A stretch of DNA of 64,000 bases from Tessaracoccus lacteus (lineage in GTDB: Bacteria > Actinomycetota > Actinomycetes > Propionibacteriales > Propionibacteriaceae). This document shows positions 23,327 through 32,448 of this stretch, in pieces. The notes beneath the pieces are model-generated. The model did no database searches and was not told the DNA's origin. It saw only the letters and a program-made list of their open reading frames with translations. The stretch lies in contig NZ_CP123967.1 of assembly GCF_029917005.1 (NCBI RefSeq), positions 186,001 to 250,000 of the forward strand. Direction: 5' to 3'. Positions within the stretch are counted from its first letter, which is position 1; each line of letters starts with the position of its first letter. Both the position numbers and the translations under genes were made by a program.

Positions 23327-24598
23327 TCAGCCCGCGTCGGCCGCCAGTTCGTAGTGCCGCACCAGGCTGCCCGGGACGGTGCGCCAGACGAGGGCCGTCG
23401 CGACCAGCATCACCGCGACGACGCCGAGCAGCACCGTCGGGATGCCCCACAGCGTCGCGGCCGCGCCGCCCATCAGGGCTCCCAGCGGCATGGACCCGAA
23501 CGCGACCATCCGGCCCGCGCCGGTCACCTTGCCGAGGAGGTCCGGCGGCACCATCCGCGGTCGCAGCGACGAGCTGACCACATTGCCGATGACGCCGAGC
23601 GGCCCGACGAACAGCAGGAAGAGCGCCAGTCCCCAGATCGTCGGCCAGAGCAGCGGAATCAGGTTGAGCACCGCGTTGCCGCCCCAGCACACCACCATCA
23701 CCCGCATCTCCGGCCAGCGGGCGAGCAGCTTCCCCGCGACCAGGCTGCCCGCGATCGCGCCGACAGGCATCGCCACGACGACCAGCGACCACTGCGTCTC
23801 GGTGAGTCCGCCGGCGGACCCCTCGCCGACCATCCACAGCAGGATGACGGCCGAGAACGCGCTCGAGGCGAAGTTCCACATGCCCGACGAGATGGCCAGC
23901 GGCCGCAGCACCGGGTGCCGGAACGTGACGGAGATGCCCTCGACCAGCTCGCGGCGCAGGTCGGGGAGGACGTCGGGCCTGGCCTCGGCGACGAACCGGC
24001 CGCGCAGGCAGGTCAGCAGGACGAGGACGGCCACGCCCACCAGCACGCCCGGCACGCCGATGGCCCACGTGGCGCCGAGGCCGACGAGCAGGCCTGCGAG
24101 CGGAGGTCCGGCGAAGGTGTTCGTCGCGGCCTCGACGGCGAACAGCCGGGAGTTGGCCGCCTGGAGCGCGGTCGGTTCGCGCCCGACGAGGGCCGGGACC
24201 TGGGCCGCCGCGGACAGGTCCGTGAAGACCTCGGTGAAGCCGTAGGCCAGCGCCAGCCCTATCAGCCACCAGACCGTCAGCGACCCCGTCGCCGCGACGA
24301 CGCCCACGAGGCCGAGCAGTCCGGCGCGCAGGCCGAGCGCCGCCATCATGGTCACCCGGCGGTCCCAGCGGTCGACGAAGACCCCGGCCAGCGGGGCGCC
24401 GACGAGCCAGGGGAGCCAGACGGCCGCGGTGAGCAGGCCGACGATGAACGGGTCGCGGGTCAGCGCGATCGCCAGCAGCGGCACCCCCGTCTGGACGATG
24501 CCGTCGGCGAGGTTCGCCAGGCCGACGGCGCCCAGGTGGGCGCGGAAGGGGGCGCCGAGCCGGGCTGGCGTCGTCGCGGATGCAGCTGTCGTCGTCAT
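23327..24598 (-). CDS. MFS transporter
   Basis: A 423-aa protein with about 12 hydrophobic segments, of the same broad MFS_3-type exporter class as the gene at 3110. It begins in a Thr/Ala-rich tail, then GLANLADGIVQTGVPLLAIAL. VDRWDRRVTMM is the MFS A-like loop. It is divergent from an ArsR-like regulator with a repeat operator between, so it is probably an inducible drug or metabolite exporter. A GC-rich inverted repeat spans its stop (23317-23336) and may help end transcription from both sides. Confidence 0.85.
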   Translation of the reverse strand: MTTTAASATTPARLGAPFRAHLGAVGLANLADGIVQTGVPLLAIALTRDPFIVGLLTAAVWLPWLVGAPLAGVFVDRWDRRVTMMAALGLRAGLLGLVGVVAATGSLTVWWLIGLALAYGFTEVFTDLSAAAQVPALVGREPTALQAANSRLFAVEAATNTFAGPPLAGLLVGLGATWAIGVPGVLVGVAVLVLLTCLRGRFVAEARPDVLPDLRRELVEGISVTFRHPVLRPLAISSGMWNFASSAFSAVILLWMVGEGSAGGLTETQWSLVVVAMPVGAIAGSLVAGKLLARWPEMRVMVVCWGGNAVLNLIPLLWPTIWGLALFLLFVGPLGVIGNVVSSSLRPRMVPPDLLGKVTGAGRMVAFGSMPLGALMGGAAATLWGIPTVLLGVVAVMLVATALVWRTVPGSLVRHYELAADAG

Positions 24599-24629
24599 GT
24601 CGATCCCCTAGACTTGGTCGCAGAAGAAA

Positions 24630-24653
24630 CTATGCAAAGCTTTCTATGCAAAG
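24630..24653. promoter_or_regulatory. Likely operator: direct repeats CTATGCAAAG
   Basis: CTATGCAAAG occurs twice (24630-24639, 24644-24653), 14 bases apart, with a central AAAGCTTT palindrome. It lies in the 68-base gap between the divergent MFS and HTH genes and is markedly more AT-rich than its surroundings. It is a good candidate for the site of the adjacent regulator, covering both promoters. Confidence 0.5.
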
Positions 24654-24666
24654 GTAACTCTGCACC

Positions 24667-25269
24667 ATGTCCGAGGTCAATAGCCCCCGCAGATACGTCG
24701 ACTCCGACACTCTCAAGGCGTTCTCGCATCCGCTCCGGATGCGGATGTACGACTACCTGAAGGACCACGGGTCGGCGACCGCGTCGATGCTGGCGCGCGC
24801 GCTGGGGGAGAGCTCCGGGCAGACGAGCTACCACCTGCGCCAGCTGGAGCGCCACGGGCTGGTGTCCGAGGATACGGAGCGTGGCAGCGCGCGCGAACGC
24901 TGGTGGCGGCCGGAGGGCTTCTCCTACGGCCTCGAGAGCATCGTCGACGACGAGTCGAAGCTCGCCGCGGCCGTGACGCTCCAGCACTGGTCGCGTCGGG
25001 CCGCCGAACTCCAGGTCGCCTGGGCCGACGCCGTCGACGGCGAGGACGAGGCATGGTCGGAGGCCGCGATCAACGCGGAGGCGTCGCTCTCGCTCACCGC
25101 CGACGAACTGGCGGCGCTCACGCAGCGCCTGCAGGCTGCCCTCGACGAGGCCGTCGAGGAGGTGGCCGCCACCCGTGACAAGGAGGCCGCCGGCCAGCGC
25201 CGCGTGAAGGTGTTCATCCACGCGTTCCCGCTCGCGGCCGAGGATCAGCCCAGCGTCGTCAGCAGGTAG
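24667..25269 (+). CDS. ArsR-like winged-helix regulator
   Basis: A 200-aa protein with an N-terminal HTH_20/ArsR-like domain: TLKAFSHPLRMRMYDYLKDH, then ALGESSGQTSYHLRQLERHG and a basic wing (SARERWWRPEG). The remaining half is helical and acidic, probably for dimerisation or ligand binding. It is divergent from the MFS pump. The 3' end overlaps that of the convergent GntR gene by 25 bases, so both genes lack room for a terminator. Probable repressor of the MFS gene. Confidence 0.85.
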   Translation: MSEVNSPRRYVDSDTLKAFSHPLRMRMYDYLKDHGSATASMLARALGESSGQTSYHLRQLERHGLVSEDTERGSARERWWRPEGFSYGLESIVDDESKLAAAVTLQHWSRRAAELQVAWADAVDGEDEAWSEAAINAEASLSLTADELAALTQRLQAALDEAVEEVAATRDKEAAGQRRVKVFIHAFPLAAEDQPSVVSR

Positions 25270-25874
25270 GCCAGGGAGTCGGCGAGATACGCGTCGAGCT
25301 CCGCGGCCGCGGCCGCGCCGCCGGCTGCCTCGAAGGTCGCCAGGAGGGCGCGGTTGCGTGGCGCGAAGGGCCCGTGCAGTTCCTCGGGGCTCTTCAGCTC
25401 GAGGAAGGCGAGTCGGAGCTCGGCTGAGAGGTCCTGGAACAGGCGGATGAGCCGGGGGCTGTCGGCGAGCGCGACGATCGCCGCGTGGAAGACCATGTTG
25501 GCCGTGCCGACGGCCTGCCAGTCGCCCCGCCGCAGCGCGGACTCCGCGTCCAGCACGGCTAGCCGCATGGCGTCGACCTGCGGGTGGTCGACCGTCGCGG
25601 TCGCCAGCGCCCTGGTCTCGATCCAGCGCCGCACGCGGTAGATGTCGGCCACGTCTGAGCGGCGCGGGCTGGCGACGAACACCCCGCGGTTGGGCAGATG
25701 CTCGACAAGCCGCTGCTCCTGCAGGACCCGGAAGGCCTCGCGCAGGGTGTTGCGCGACACGTTCTCCGCCTTGGCAAGGGACTCCTCCGAGAGGCGGGTG
25801 CCGGGGGCGAAGTCCCCGGAGATGATGCGCTGTCGCAGGGAGTCGGCCACGGTTGCGCGGCGGTGGGGACGCAT
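25245..25874 (-). CDS. GntR-family regulator (FCD type) of the oxoproline operon
   Basis: A 209-aa regulator. The winged helix is DSLRQRIISGDFAPGTRLSE plus NVSRNTLREAFRVLQEQRLV; the FCD domain follows (about 75-200). It is divergent from the NRAMP-pxpA operon, with a matching palindrome in the spacer. Bacillus subtilis places an unrelated regulator, KipR, in its corresponding kip operon; here a GntR protein seems to take that place. Start ATG 25874. Confidence 0.85.
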   Translation of the reverse strand: MRPHRRATVADSLRQRIISGDFAPGTRLSEESLAKAENVSRNTLREAFRVLQEQRLVEHLPNRGVFVASPRRSDVADIYRVRRWIETRALATATVDHPQVDAMRLAVLDAESALRRGDWQAVGTANMVFHAAIVALADSPRLIRLFQDLSAELRLAFLELKSPEELHGPFAPRNRALLATFEAAGGAAAAAELDAYLADSLAYLLTTLG

Positions 25875-25910
25875 GGGCGAATCCTAGGCCGAGTGTCCGG
25901 ATGATGGTCG

Positions 25911-25950
25911 CAACAAGCATGAAACATCGCAGAACTAGCTTGTTGAACAA
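25911..25950. promoter_or_regulatory. GntR operator region for the oxoproline operon
   Basis: TTGTTGAACAA (25940-25950) is a perfect palindrome that fits the FadR-type consensus TNGTNNNACNA. In addition CAACAAGC (25911-25918) and GCTTGTTG (25938-25945) form an inverted repeat 19 bases apart. The region is AT-rich and lies between the divergent GntR and transporter genes. Confidence 0.6.
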
Positions 25951-26016
25951 TCCGACGGGCATCGACTCGCGGGCAGTCGTGGCAACGGGCCGCGGCGTGA
26001 GAGATCGGGAGGCGCC

Positions 26017-27270
26017 ATGTCGCAGACCAGCACCACCACGGCCAAGGAGTTCGCCAAGTCCCGGCGCGGACCCGTCCTCGGCGCGATCTTCTTGATGGCC
26101 ACCTCGGCCATCGGACCCGGGTTCATCACCCAGACCGCGACCTTCACCGCACAGCTCGGCGCAGCCTTCGCGTTCGCGATCCTGGTGTCGGTGCTCATCG
26201 ACTTCGCGCTGCAGATGAACGTCTGGCGCATCATCACCGTCGCGGGCAAGCGCGCCGGAGACCTGGCCAACCAGGCGGTGCCCTACTCGGGTTACGTGCT
26301 CGCGGTGCTCATCGTCATGGGCGGCCTCGCCTTCAACATCGGCAACATCGCCGGCGGCGGGCTCGGCCTGAACGCGCTGCTGGGCATCGACCCGAAGATC
26401 GGCGGCGCCATCACTGCCCTGCTCGCGATCGGCATCTTCCTGTTCAGGAAGGCCGGCCCCGTCGTCGACGCGGTCGTGATGGTGCTCGGAGTGGTGATGA
26501 TCGTCATGACGGTGATCGTCGCGGTGATCTCCGCGCCGCCTATCGGAGAGGCGCTCAAGCAGACCTTCGTCCCAGACACCCTGAACTTCGCCACGATCAC
26601 CACCATCGTCGGCGGCACCGTCGGCGGCTACATCACCTACGCCGGCGCCCACCGCTATCTCGACTCCGGCCTGACCGGCCCTGAGCACGTCACGTCGGTC
26701 CACCGCGCATCCTTCACCGGCATCCTCGTCACCGGCGTCATGCGCTACGTGCTGTTCCTCGCGATCCTCGGCGTCGTCGCGTCCGGCGTTGTCCTCGACA
26801 CCTCCACCTCCGCCGCCAACCCGGCCGGCCAGGCGTTCGGCGCGGTGCTCGGAACCGCGGGCCTGCGCATCTTCGGCCTGATCTTCTGGGCTGCGGCGCT
26901 CACGTCCGTGATCGGCGCCGCGTACACGTCGGCGACGTTCATCTCGACGTTCTCGAAGAAGCTCGGCACCGGCCGGCCCCTGCAGTGGGCGACGGTGGTC
27001 TTCATTGTGTTCTCGCTGCTGGTCTACCTCGCCCTGGGCGCCGCGCCTGCCGCGATCCTCGTGTTCGTCGGCGGCTTCAACGGCCTGATCCTGCCGATCG
27101 GCATGACGATCTTCATGTACATCGGGGTCTTCCGCCAGAAGGACATCCTCGGCGGCTACCAGTACCCCGTGTGGCTGCTCGTCGTCGGCATCCTCGCCAC
27201 GGCGCTGAGCTGGTACATGGGTATCAACTCGGTCGGCCCGATCTTCAAGTTCATCGGCATCGGGGCGTGA
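26017..27270 (+). CDS. NRAMP-family transporter lacking metal-site motifs (YcsG-like)
   Basis: A 417-aa membrane protein with about 11 helices and an NRAMP/LeuT-like layout. In helix 1 the metal-binding DPGN of true NRAMPs reads GPGF ([11 protein letters not shown]). No MPH is found at the helix 6 position, where [14 protein letters not shown] appears. It is therefore unlikely to carry Mn or Fe. It heads an operon with 5-oxoprolinase genes, as ycsG does beside ycsF in B. subtilis, and may import 5-oxoproline or a related compound (inference). GGGAGG precedes ATG 26017. Next gene starts three bases after the stop. Confidence 0.85.
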   Translation: MSQTSTTTAKEFAKSRRGPVLGAIFLMATSAIGPGFITQTATFTAQLGAAFAFAILVSVLIDFALQMNVWRIITVAGKRAGDLANQAVPYSGYVLAVLIVMGGLAFNIGNIAGGGLGLNALLGIDPKIGGAITALLAIGIFLFRKAGPVVDAVVMVLGVVMIVMTVIVAVISAPPIGEALKQTFVPDTLNFATITTIVGGTVGGYITYAGAHRYLDSGLTGPEHVTSVHRASFTGILVTGVMRYVLFLAILGVVASGVVLDTSTSAANPAGQAFGAVLGTAGLRIFGLIFWAAALTSVIGAAYTSATFISTFSKKLGTGRPLQWATVVFIVFSLLVYLALGAAPAAILVFVGGFNGLILPIGMTIFMYIGVFRQKDILGGYQYPVWLLVVGILATALSWYMGINSVGPIFKFIGIGA

Positions 27271-27272
27271 CC

Positions 27273-28043
27273 ATGGGACGGATCGACCTCAACTCGGACC
27301 TCGGGGAGAACGTCCCCGACCGCATCGTCGGCGACGACGAGGCGATGCTCGACCTCGTCACCAGCGCCAACGTGTCGTGCGGCTTCCACGCGGGCAGCCC
27401 CGAGGGCATCCGCGCGACGCTCGCGGCCGCCGTCGCGAAGGGCGTCACCATCGGCGCCCACCCCGGCTACCGCGACTACGAGGGCTTCGGCCGGCTCGCG
27501 ATGGACGTCGACTCGGCGACGCTGCAGGCGCAGGTCGAGTACCAGCTCGGCGCGCTCATCGCGATGGCCATGGCCGTCGGCGGCCGCGTCGTCTACGTGA
27601 AGCCGCACGGCGCGCTCTACAACACCATCGCGCGCGACGAGCGCCAGGCCCGCGCCGTCGTCGCGGCCGTCCGCGCCGTCGACCCGTCGCTGGTGCTGCT
27701 CGGCCTCGCCGGTGGCGTCGTGCTCGACGTCGCGGAGGCCGCCGGGCTGGCGACCGCGGCGGAGGCGTTCGCGGACCGCGCCTACACGCCGACGGGGGAG
27801 CTGGTGTCGCGGACGCAGCCCGGGTCGGTGCTGCACGACGCCGACCTCGTCGCCCGGCGCATGCTGCGGCTCGCTACGGAGGGTGTCGTCGAGGCGATCG
27901 ACGGCGCCACCGTCGCGGTGCGTGCCGACTCCATCTGCGTGCACGGCGACAGCGACGGGGCCATCGCGATGGCCGCCGCGACCAGGACGCTGCTCTCGGC
28001 TGAGGGAGTCGAGATCGCGCCCTTCGCCGGGGTCTCCGCATGA
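27273..28043 (+). CDS. pxpA: 5-oxoprolinase subunit A
   Basis: A 256-aa LamB/YcsF-family protein. Signature elements are [10 protein letters not shown] at the start, [26 protein letters not shown] and [11 protein letters not shown], all conserved in PxpA. With PxpB and PxpC it converts 5-oxo-L-proline to glutamate at the expense of ATP. ATG 27273 follows the transporter stop by two bases; the stop overlaps the next start (ATGA). Complete, usual length. Confidence 0.95.
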   Translation: MGRIDLNSDLGENVPDRIVGDDEAMLDLVTSANVSCGFHAGSPEGIRATLAAAVAKGVTIGAHPGYRDYEGFGRLAMDVDSATLQAQVEYQLGALIAMAMAVGGRVVYVKPHGALYNTIARDERQARAVVAAVRAVDPSLVLLGLAGGVVLDVAEAAGLATAAEAFADRAYTPTGELVSRTQPGSVLHDADLVARRMLRLATEGVVEAIDGATVAVRADSICVHGDSDGAIAMAAATRTLLSAEGVEIAPFAGVSA

Positions 28044-28837
28044 GCGTCGCGACCGAGGCGCAGCTCGCTCAGGCGCGGGCGGCCCGCGCGTCGTACCGGG
28101 CGGGCACGGCCGCGCCGACGAGCGGCGTCGCGCACGGCCTGACGCAGGCCAACCTCATCTCGGTGCCCGCGGACTGGGCGTTCGACGTCCTGCTCTACGC
28201 GCAGCGCAACCCCCGCCCGTGCCCGGTGCTCGAGGTGCTCGAGCCGGGCCAGTGGGAGTCGCGGCTCGCGCCCGGCTCCGACATCCGCACCGACATCCCC
28301 CGCTACCGCACCTGGCGCGACGGGGAGCTGGTCGCCGAGACCGACGACGCGCTGGCCGCCTGGGAGGAGCACCCCGACCTGGTCTCGTTCCTGATCGGCT
28401 GCTCGTTCACGTTCGAGGCCGGCCTCGTCGACGCCGGCATCCCCGTGCGCCACCAGGAGCTCGGCCGCAACGTGCCGATGTACCGCACCAACCGCGCCTG
28501 TGCCCCGGCCGGCCGGCTGTCGGGCCAGCTGGTCGTGTCCATGCGGCCCATCCCGGCGGACCGGGTCGCCGACGCCGTCACCATCTCGGGCCGCTACCCG
28601 GCCGTGCACGGCGCGCCCGTGCACGTCGGGCACCCCGAAGCGCTCGGCATCGCCGACCTGATGGCCCCCGACTACGGCGACGCGCCCGTCGTCCGCGACG
28701 GCGAGATCCCCGTCTTCTGGGCCTGCGGCGTCACGCCGCAGGCGGCGATCTTCGCGTCGCGCCCGCCGTTCGCCGTCACGCACGCCCCCGGCTACATGTT
28801 CATCACCGACGTCCCGGACTCGGAGTACCTCGCGTGA
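28040..28837 (+). CDS. DUF1445 / YcsI-type putative hydro-lyase
   Basis: A 265-aa protein of the DUF1445 family (B. subtilis YcsI; related to the mammalian D-glutamate cyclase domain). It contains [46 protein letters not shown] and the C-terminal [12 protein letters not shown] member that interconverts D-glutamate and 5-oxo-D-proline would fit exactly between oxoprolinase genes. It overlaps both neighbours by four bases, so the operon is tightly coupled. Specific activity is inferred from family and context. Confidence 0.85.
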   Translation: MSVATEAQLAQARAARASYRAGTAAPTSGVAHGLTQANLISVPADWAFDVLLYAQRNPRPCPVLEVLEPGQWESRLAPGSDIRTDIPRYRTWRDGELVAETDDALAAWEEHPDLVSFLIGCSFTFEAGLVDAGIPVRHQELGRNVPMYRTNRACAPAGRLSGQLVVSMRPIPADRVADAVTISGRYPAVHGAPVHVGHPEALGIADLMAPDYGDAPVVRDGEIPVFWACGVTPQAAIFASRPPFAVTHAPGYMFITDVPDSEYLA

Positions 28838-30432
28838 GACGCGTGCTGCGCGCCTCGGACCGCGCGCTGCTGGTGGAGGAGGCCGACCTCGGCACGTCGA
28901 TGCGGGTGCACGCAGCGCTGGCAGCTGAGCTGGAGTCGGGGGGACTGGTCGGCGTCGAGGAGCTGATCCCGGCCGCGCGCACGATCCTCATCCCGTTCGA
29001 CCCGTCGCGGGTCGACGAGGCCACGCTGCGACGACGTCTGCTGGACGTCCGTCCCGCCGACGAGCGCGCCGCGCGGGCGGAGGTCGTCACCATCCCCGTC
29101 CACTACGACGGGCAGGACCTCGACGAGGTCGCCGAGCTGCTCGGCGTCTCCGCCCGCGAGGTCGTCGCCCGCCACACCGCCGCCACCTGGCGCGTCGCGT
29201 TCACCGGGTTCGCGCCCGGCTTCGGGTACCTCGTCGGCGACGACCCGTTCTTCGACGTGCCCCGTCGTACGACGCCCCGCACCCGCATCCCGGCCGGCTC
29301 GGTCGGGCTGGCCGGCGACTACTCGGGCGTCTACCCGCGCGAGAGCCCCGGCGGCTGGCAGCTGATCGGCCGCACGGACGAGACCATGTTCGACCTGCTC
29401 CGCGAGCCCCCGGCGCTGTTCGTGCCGGGGCATGAGGTGAGGTTCACCGTCGCCGAGCGGGAGTCGGTGGCGCTGTCCGCCGCTTCGGATGTCGCGTCGA
29501 CGGCCGGCGTCGCGGGTCATGCGGTCGAGGTCGTCCGGCCGGGGCTGCAGCTGCTGGTGGAAGACCTTGGACGGCCGGGCAACGCGGCGCTGGGGGTGTC
29601 CGCCTCTGGTGCGGCCGACCGCCGCGCCCTCCGCGACGCCAACCGCGCCGTCGGGAACCGGGCCGACTCGGCCGTCCTCGAGCAGGCGGGCGGCGGCGCG
29701 GTGCTGCGGTTCCGCGGCGACACCGTCGTGGCGATCGCCGGGGCACCGGCCGACGCGCAGCTCCGCCCCGTCGAGGGCGATCCGGTTCCGGTCCCGACGG
29801 GCGTCGCCGTCGCGGTGGCCGACGGTGACGAGCTGCATCTGCGTGGGCTGGCCGCCGGGCTGCGGGTCGCGATCGCCGTCCGCGGCGGATTCGCGCTAGC
29901 CCCCGCGCTGGGCAGCGTCGCCGTCGACACCCTCGGCGGCATCGGCCCCCTCGACCTGCCTGGCCTCGGGCTGTCGGCCGGAGACGTCGTCCCCGCGTCG
30001 GGCCCGGCCGCCGCTCCCGGCTCCGTCGACCCGCACGTCCCGGCGCGGGAGGACCTGCCGCGGGCGGGCGACGTGGTCGAGCTGCGCATCGTGCTCGGGC
30101 CGCGCGACGACTGGTTCACCCCCGACGCGCTGGCGACGCTCACCACTCAGGAGTGGTCCGTCACGGCCCGCTCGGACCGCGTCGGGGTGCGCCTGCAGGG
30201 CGATGTCGCGCTCGAGCGCTCCCGCGACGGCGAGCTGCCGAGCGAGGGCGCCGTCACGGGGGCCATCCAGGTGCCGCCGGACGGTCAGCCGGTACTGTTC
30301 CTCCCGGATCACCCGCTGACGGGCGGGTATCCCATCATCGGAGCGGTGGTCGACCGGGATCTCGACCTCGCCGGCCAGCTCCCGCCCGGCGCCCGTATCC
30401 GCTTCCGCGTCGTCGACGCGGCCATCGACTGA
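28834..30432 (+). CDS. Fused 5-oxoprolinase subunits B and C (PxpB-PxpC, KipI-KipA)
   Basis: A 532-aa natural fusion. Residues 1 to about 205 are the PxpB/KipI domain, with [13 protein letters not shown] and [19 protein letters not shown]. Residues about 225-532 are the PxpC/KipA domain, beginning [17 protein letters not shown] and ending with the [11 protein letters not shown] motif. The KipI/KipA pair is related to the carboxyltransferase part of urea carboxylase. GTG 28834 overlaps the DUF1445 stop (GTGA). No stop or frameshift lies between the halves, so the fusion is genuine. It forms the ATP-dependent oxoprolinase with PxpA. Confidence 0.92.
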   Translation: MRRVLRASDRALLVEEADLGTSMRVHAALAAELESGGLVGVEELIPAARTILIPFDPSRVDEATLRRRLLDVRPADERAARAEVVTIPVHYDGQDLDEVAELLGVSAREVVARHTAATWRVAFTGFAPGFGYLVGDDPFFDVPRRTTPRTRIPAGSVGLAGDYSGVYPRESPGGWQLIGRTDETMFDLLREPPALFVPGHEVRFTVAERESVALSAASDVASTAGVAGHAVEVVRPGLQLLVEDLGRPGNAALGVSASGAADRRALRDANRAVGNRADSAVLEQAGGGAVLRFRGDTVVAIAGAPADAQLRPVEGDPVPVPTGVAVAVADGDELHLRGLAAGLRVAIAVRGGFALAPALGSVAVDTLGGIGPLDLPGLGLSAGDVVPASGPAAAPGSVDPHVPAREDLPRAGDVVELRIVLGPRDDWFTPDALATLTTQEWSVTARSDRVGVRLQGDVALERSRDGELPSEGAVTGAIQVPPDGQPVLFLPDHPLTGGYPIIGAVVDRDLDLAGQLPPGARIRFRVVDAAID

Positions 30433-30441
30433 GGAGAACAC

Positions 30442-32157
30442 GTGAAGAGAGTCCTCGTTGCCAACCGTGGCGAGATCGCAGTGCGCGTCATCCGCGCCGC
30501 CGCCGAGGCGGGCTACGTCTCCATCGTGGTGTACGCGGACCAGGATGCCGACGCGATGCACGTGCGGCTCGCCGACGAGGCGTACGCGCTGGGCGGCGCG
30601 ACGCCCGCCGACTCCTACCTGAACATCGCGCGCATCCTCGAGGTCGCGCGCGAGGCGCGCGCCGACGCCGTGCACCCGGGCTACGGGTTCCTCTCCGAGA
30701 GTGCCGAGTTCGCGCGCGCCGTCGAGGAGGCCGGGCTGACGTGGATCGGCCCGGCTCCCGAGAGCATCGAGCAGCTGGGCGACAAGATCACCGCGCGGCG
30801 CATCGCGACCAGCGTCGGCGCCCCGCTCGTCGCGGGCACCGACTCGCCGCTGGGCTCGGCCCGCGAGGCCGTCGCCTTCGCCGAGGAGCACGGGCTGCCC
30901 ATCGCGATCAAGGCCGCGTTCGGCGGCGGCGGCCGCGGGCTCAAGGTCGCCCGCGAGCTTGCCGACGTCGCGGAGGCGTTCACGTCGGCGTCCCGCGAGG
31001 CCGAGGTCGCGTTCGGCCGTGGGGAGTGCTTCGTCGAGCGGTTCCTCGACAGCCCCCGCCACGTCGAGGCCCAGGTCCTCGGCGACGGCCGCGGCACCGT
31101 CGTCGTGGTCGGTGACCGCGACTGCTCGCTGCAGCGCCGCAACCAGAAGCTCGTCGAGGAGGCGCCCGCTCCGGGGCTGACCCCCGAGCAGCGCGACCGG
31201 ATCCACACCGCCGCCCGCGACATCTGCGCCGCCGTCAACTACCGCGGCGCCGGCACCGTCGAGTTCCTGATGGGCGCGGACGGCGTCATCTCGTTCCTGG
31301 AGGTCAACACCCGACTGCAGGTCGAGCACCCCGTGACCGAGGAGGTCACCGGCGTCGATCTGGTGCGCGAGCAGTTCCGCATCGCCGCCGGCGAGCCGAT
31401 GACCGTCGCCGCTACTCCCGAGCCGCGCGGCCACGCGATCGAGCTGCGCATCAACGCGGAGGATCCCGGTCGCGGCTTCCTGCCCAGCCCCGGCCACATC
31501 GTCGGGCTGCGCATCCCCGCCGGCCCTGGCGTCCGCTGGGACGCGGGCGTCGAGGCAGGCGACGACGTGCAGGCCGCCTTCGACTCGCTGATGGGCAAGC
31601 TGATCGTGCACGCGGACGACCGTCCGGCCGCCCTGGTCCGCGCGCGTCGCGCGCTGCGGGAACTGCAGGTCGACGGCGTCGCCAGCGTCGCGCCGTTCGC
31701 GGCCGCGGCCCTGGCCGACGAGGCCTTCGCCACCGACACCTTCGCCGTCCACACGCAGTGGATCGAGCGCGACCTGATGCCCCGGCTGGAGGCGCAGCCC
31801 CGCGCGCTGGCCGCGTCCGATCCGGAGCTCACCCGCTTCCCGCTGGAGATCGACGGCCGCCGGGTGATGGTCGGGATCCCCGGTGCCCTCCTCGCCGGCC
31901 TGTCCGCCGGCGCCCCCGGCGCGCAGTCGGCCGCTCCGGAGACCGACCCGGCCATCCTCGAGGCCGACACTCCCGGGGCGCTGGTCCGCTGGCTCGTCGA
32001 CGACGGCGCGTCGGTCACGGCCGGCCAGCAGGTCGCCGTCATCGACGCCATGAAGATGGAGTCGCCGGTGGTCGCCCACCGCGACGGCACCCTGACCATC
32101 CGTGTCCAGCCGGGCGCCATCGTCGCCATCGGCGAGGACCTCGCCGCCATCGGCTGA
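30442..32157 (+). CDS. Biotin carboxylase-BCCP fusion, oxoproline operon
   Basis: A 571-aa biotin enzyme subunit. The biotin carboxylase part (1 to about 445) starts KRVLVANRGEIAVRVIRAA and contains the ATP-grasp Gly-rich loop (FGGGGRGLKV) and EVNTRLQVEHPVTEE. The C-terminal lipoyl-like BCCP (about 505-571) carries the biotinyl Lys538 in AMKMESPV. It starts at GTG 30442 after GAGGAG, nine bases past pxpBC. No carboxyltransferase gene of the usual AccD/PccB type is nearby. It may service a standard acyl-CoA carboxylase or act with the PxpBC fusion. The fold is certain; the partner is not. Confidence 0.9.
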   Translation: MKRVLVANRGEIAVRVIRAAAEAGYVSIVVYADQDADAMHVRLADEAYALGGATPADSYLNIARILEVAREARADAVHPGYGFLSESAEFARAVEEAGLTWIGPAPESIEQLGDKITARRIATSVGAPLVAGTDSPLGSAREAVAFAEEHGLPIAIKAAFGGGGRGLKVARELADVAEAFTSASREAEVAFGRGECFVERFLDSPRHVEAQVLGDGRGTVVVVGDRDCSLQRRNQKLVEEAPAPGLTPEQRDRIHTAARDICAAVNYRGAGTVEFLMGADGVISFLEVNTRLQVEHPVTEEVTGVDLVREQFRIAAGEPMTVAATPEPRGHAIELRINAEDPGRGFLPSPGHIVGLRIPAGPGVRWDAGVEAGDDVQAAFDSLMGKLIVHADDRPAALVRARRALRELQVDGVASVAPFAAAALADEAFATDTFAVHTQWIERDLMPRLEAQPRALAASDPELTRFPLEIDGRRVMVGIPGALLAGLSAGAPGAQSAAPETDPAILEADTPGALVRWLVDDGASVTAGQQVAVIDAMKMESPVVAHRDGTLTIRVQPGAIVAIGEDLAAIG

Positions 32158-32193
32158 GGCAGGGGCGCCGCCACCTCTCCGCGCTCGGCTGTC

Positions 32194-32266
32194 GTGCACA
32201 ACGATGCCCAGGTGGGGGTACGTGTTCCTATGTTCCACGGCTCGGGATATGGGCATCGTTGTGCAC
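32194..32266. repeat. Family C inverted repeat, intact copy
   Basis: Perfect 16-base inverted ends, GTGCACAACGATGCCC and GGGCATCGTTGTGCAC, around a 41-base spacer. A decayed relative lies at 5505-5580. It lies 37 bases after the biotin carboxylase stop and is non-coding. Confidence 0.75.
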
Positions 32267-32290
32267 GGGATGGGCGCGGGTCTGACGCCT

Positions 32291-32328
32291 CGCTTCGCTC
32301 GGCGCCCCTCGACAGGCTCGGGAACCGG
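32291..32328. repeat. Family D repeat, single copy
   Basis: CGCTTCGCTCGGCGCCCCTC then GACAGGCTCGGGAACCGG. Same family as the 56.4 kb array, adjacent to the family C copy. The rest of 32158-32448 shows nothing recognisable beyond the next gene's ribosome site. Confidence 0.6.
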
Positions 32329-32448
32329 TCTGGCGCGGGGATCCGGGCCGACCGACGCCGGATTCCGTCGGTCGCAAGCCGGGCACTAGGCTTTGTTGCG
32401 TTTGGCTACTGACGCGCGGCGAAGCGGCGCGCATCCCGAAGGACCCCG

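Noticed and set aside
23317..23336. Strong terminator between the ABC permease and the MFS gene
   Set aside because: CGCGGGC/GCCCGCG is only seven base pairs and overlaps the MFS stop; too weak to list as a feature.
25245..25269. Frameshift or fusion between the two convergent regulator genes
   Set aside because: They are on opposite strands, each with its own normal stop; it is a simple 25-base tail overlap.
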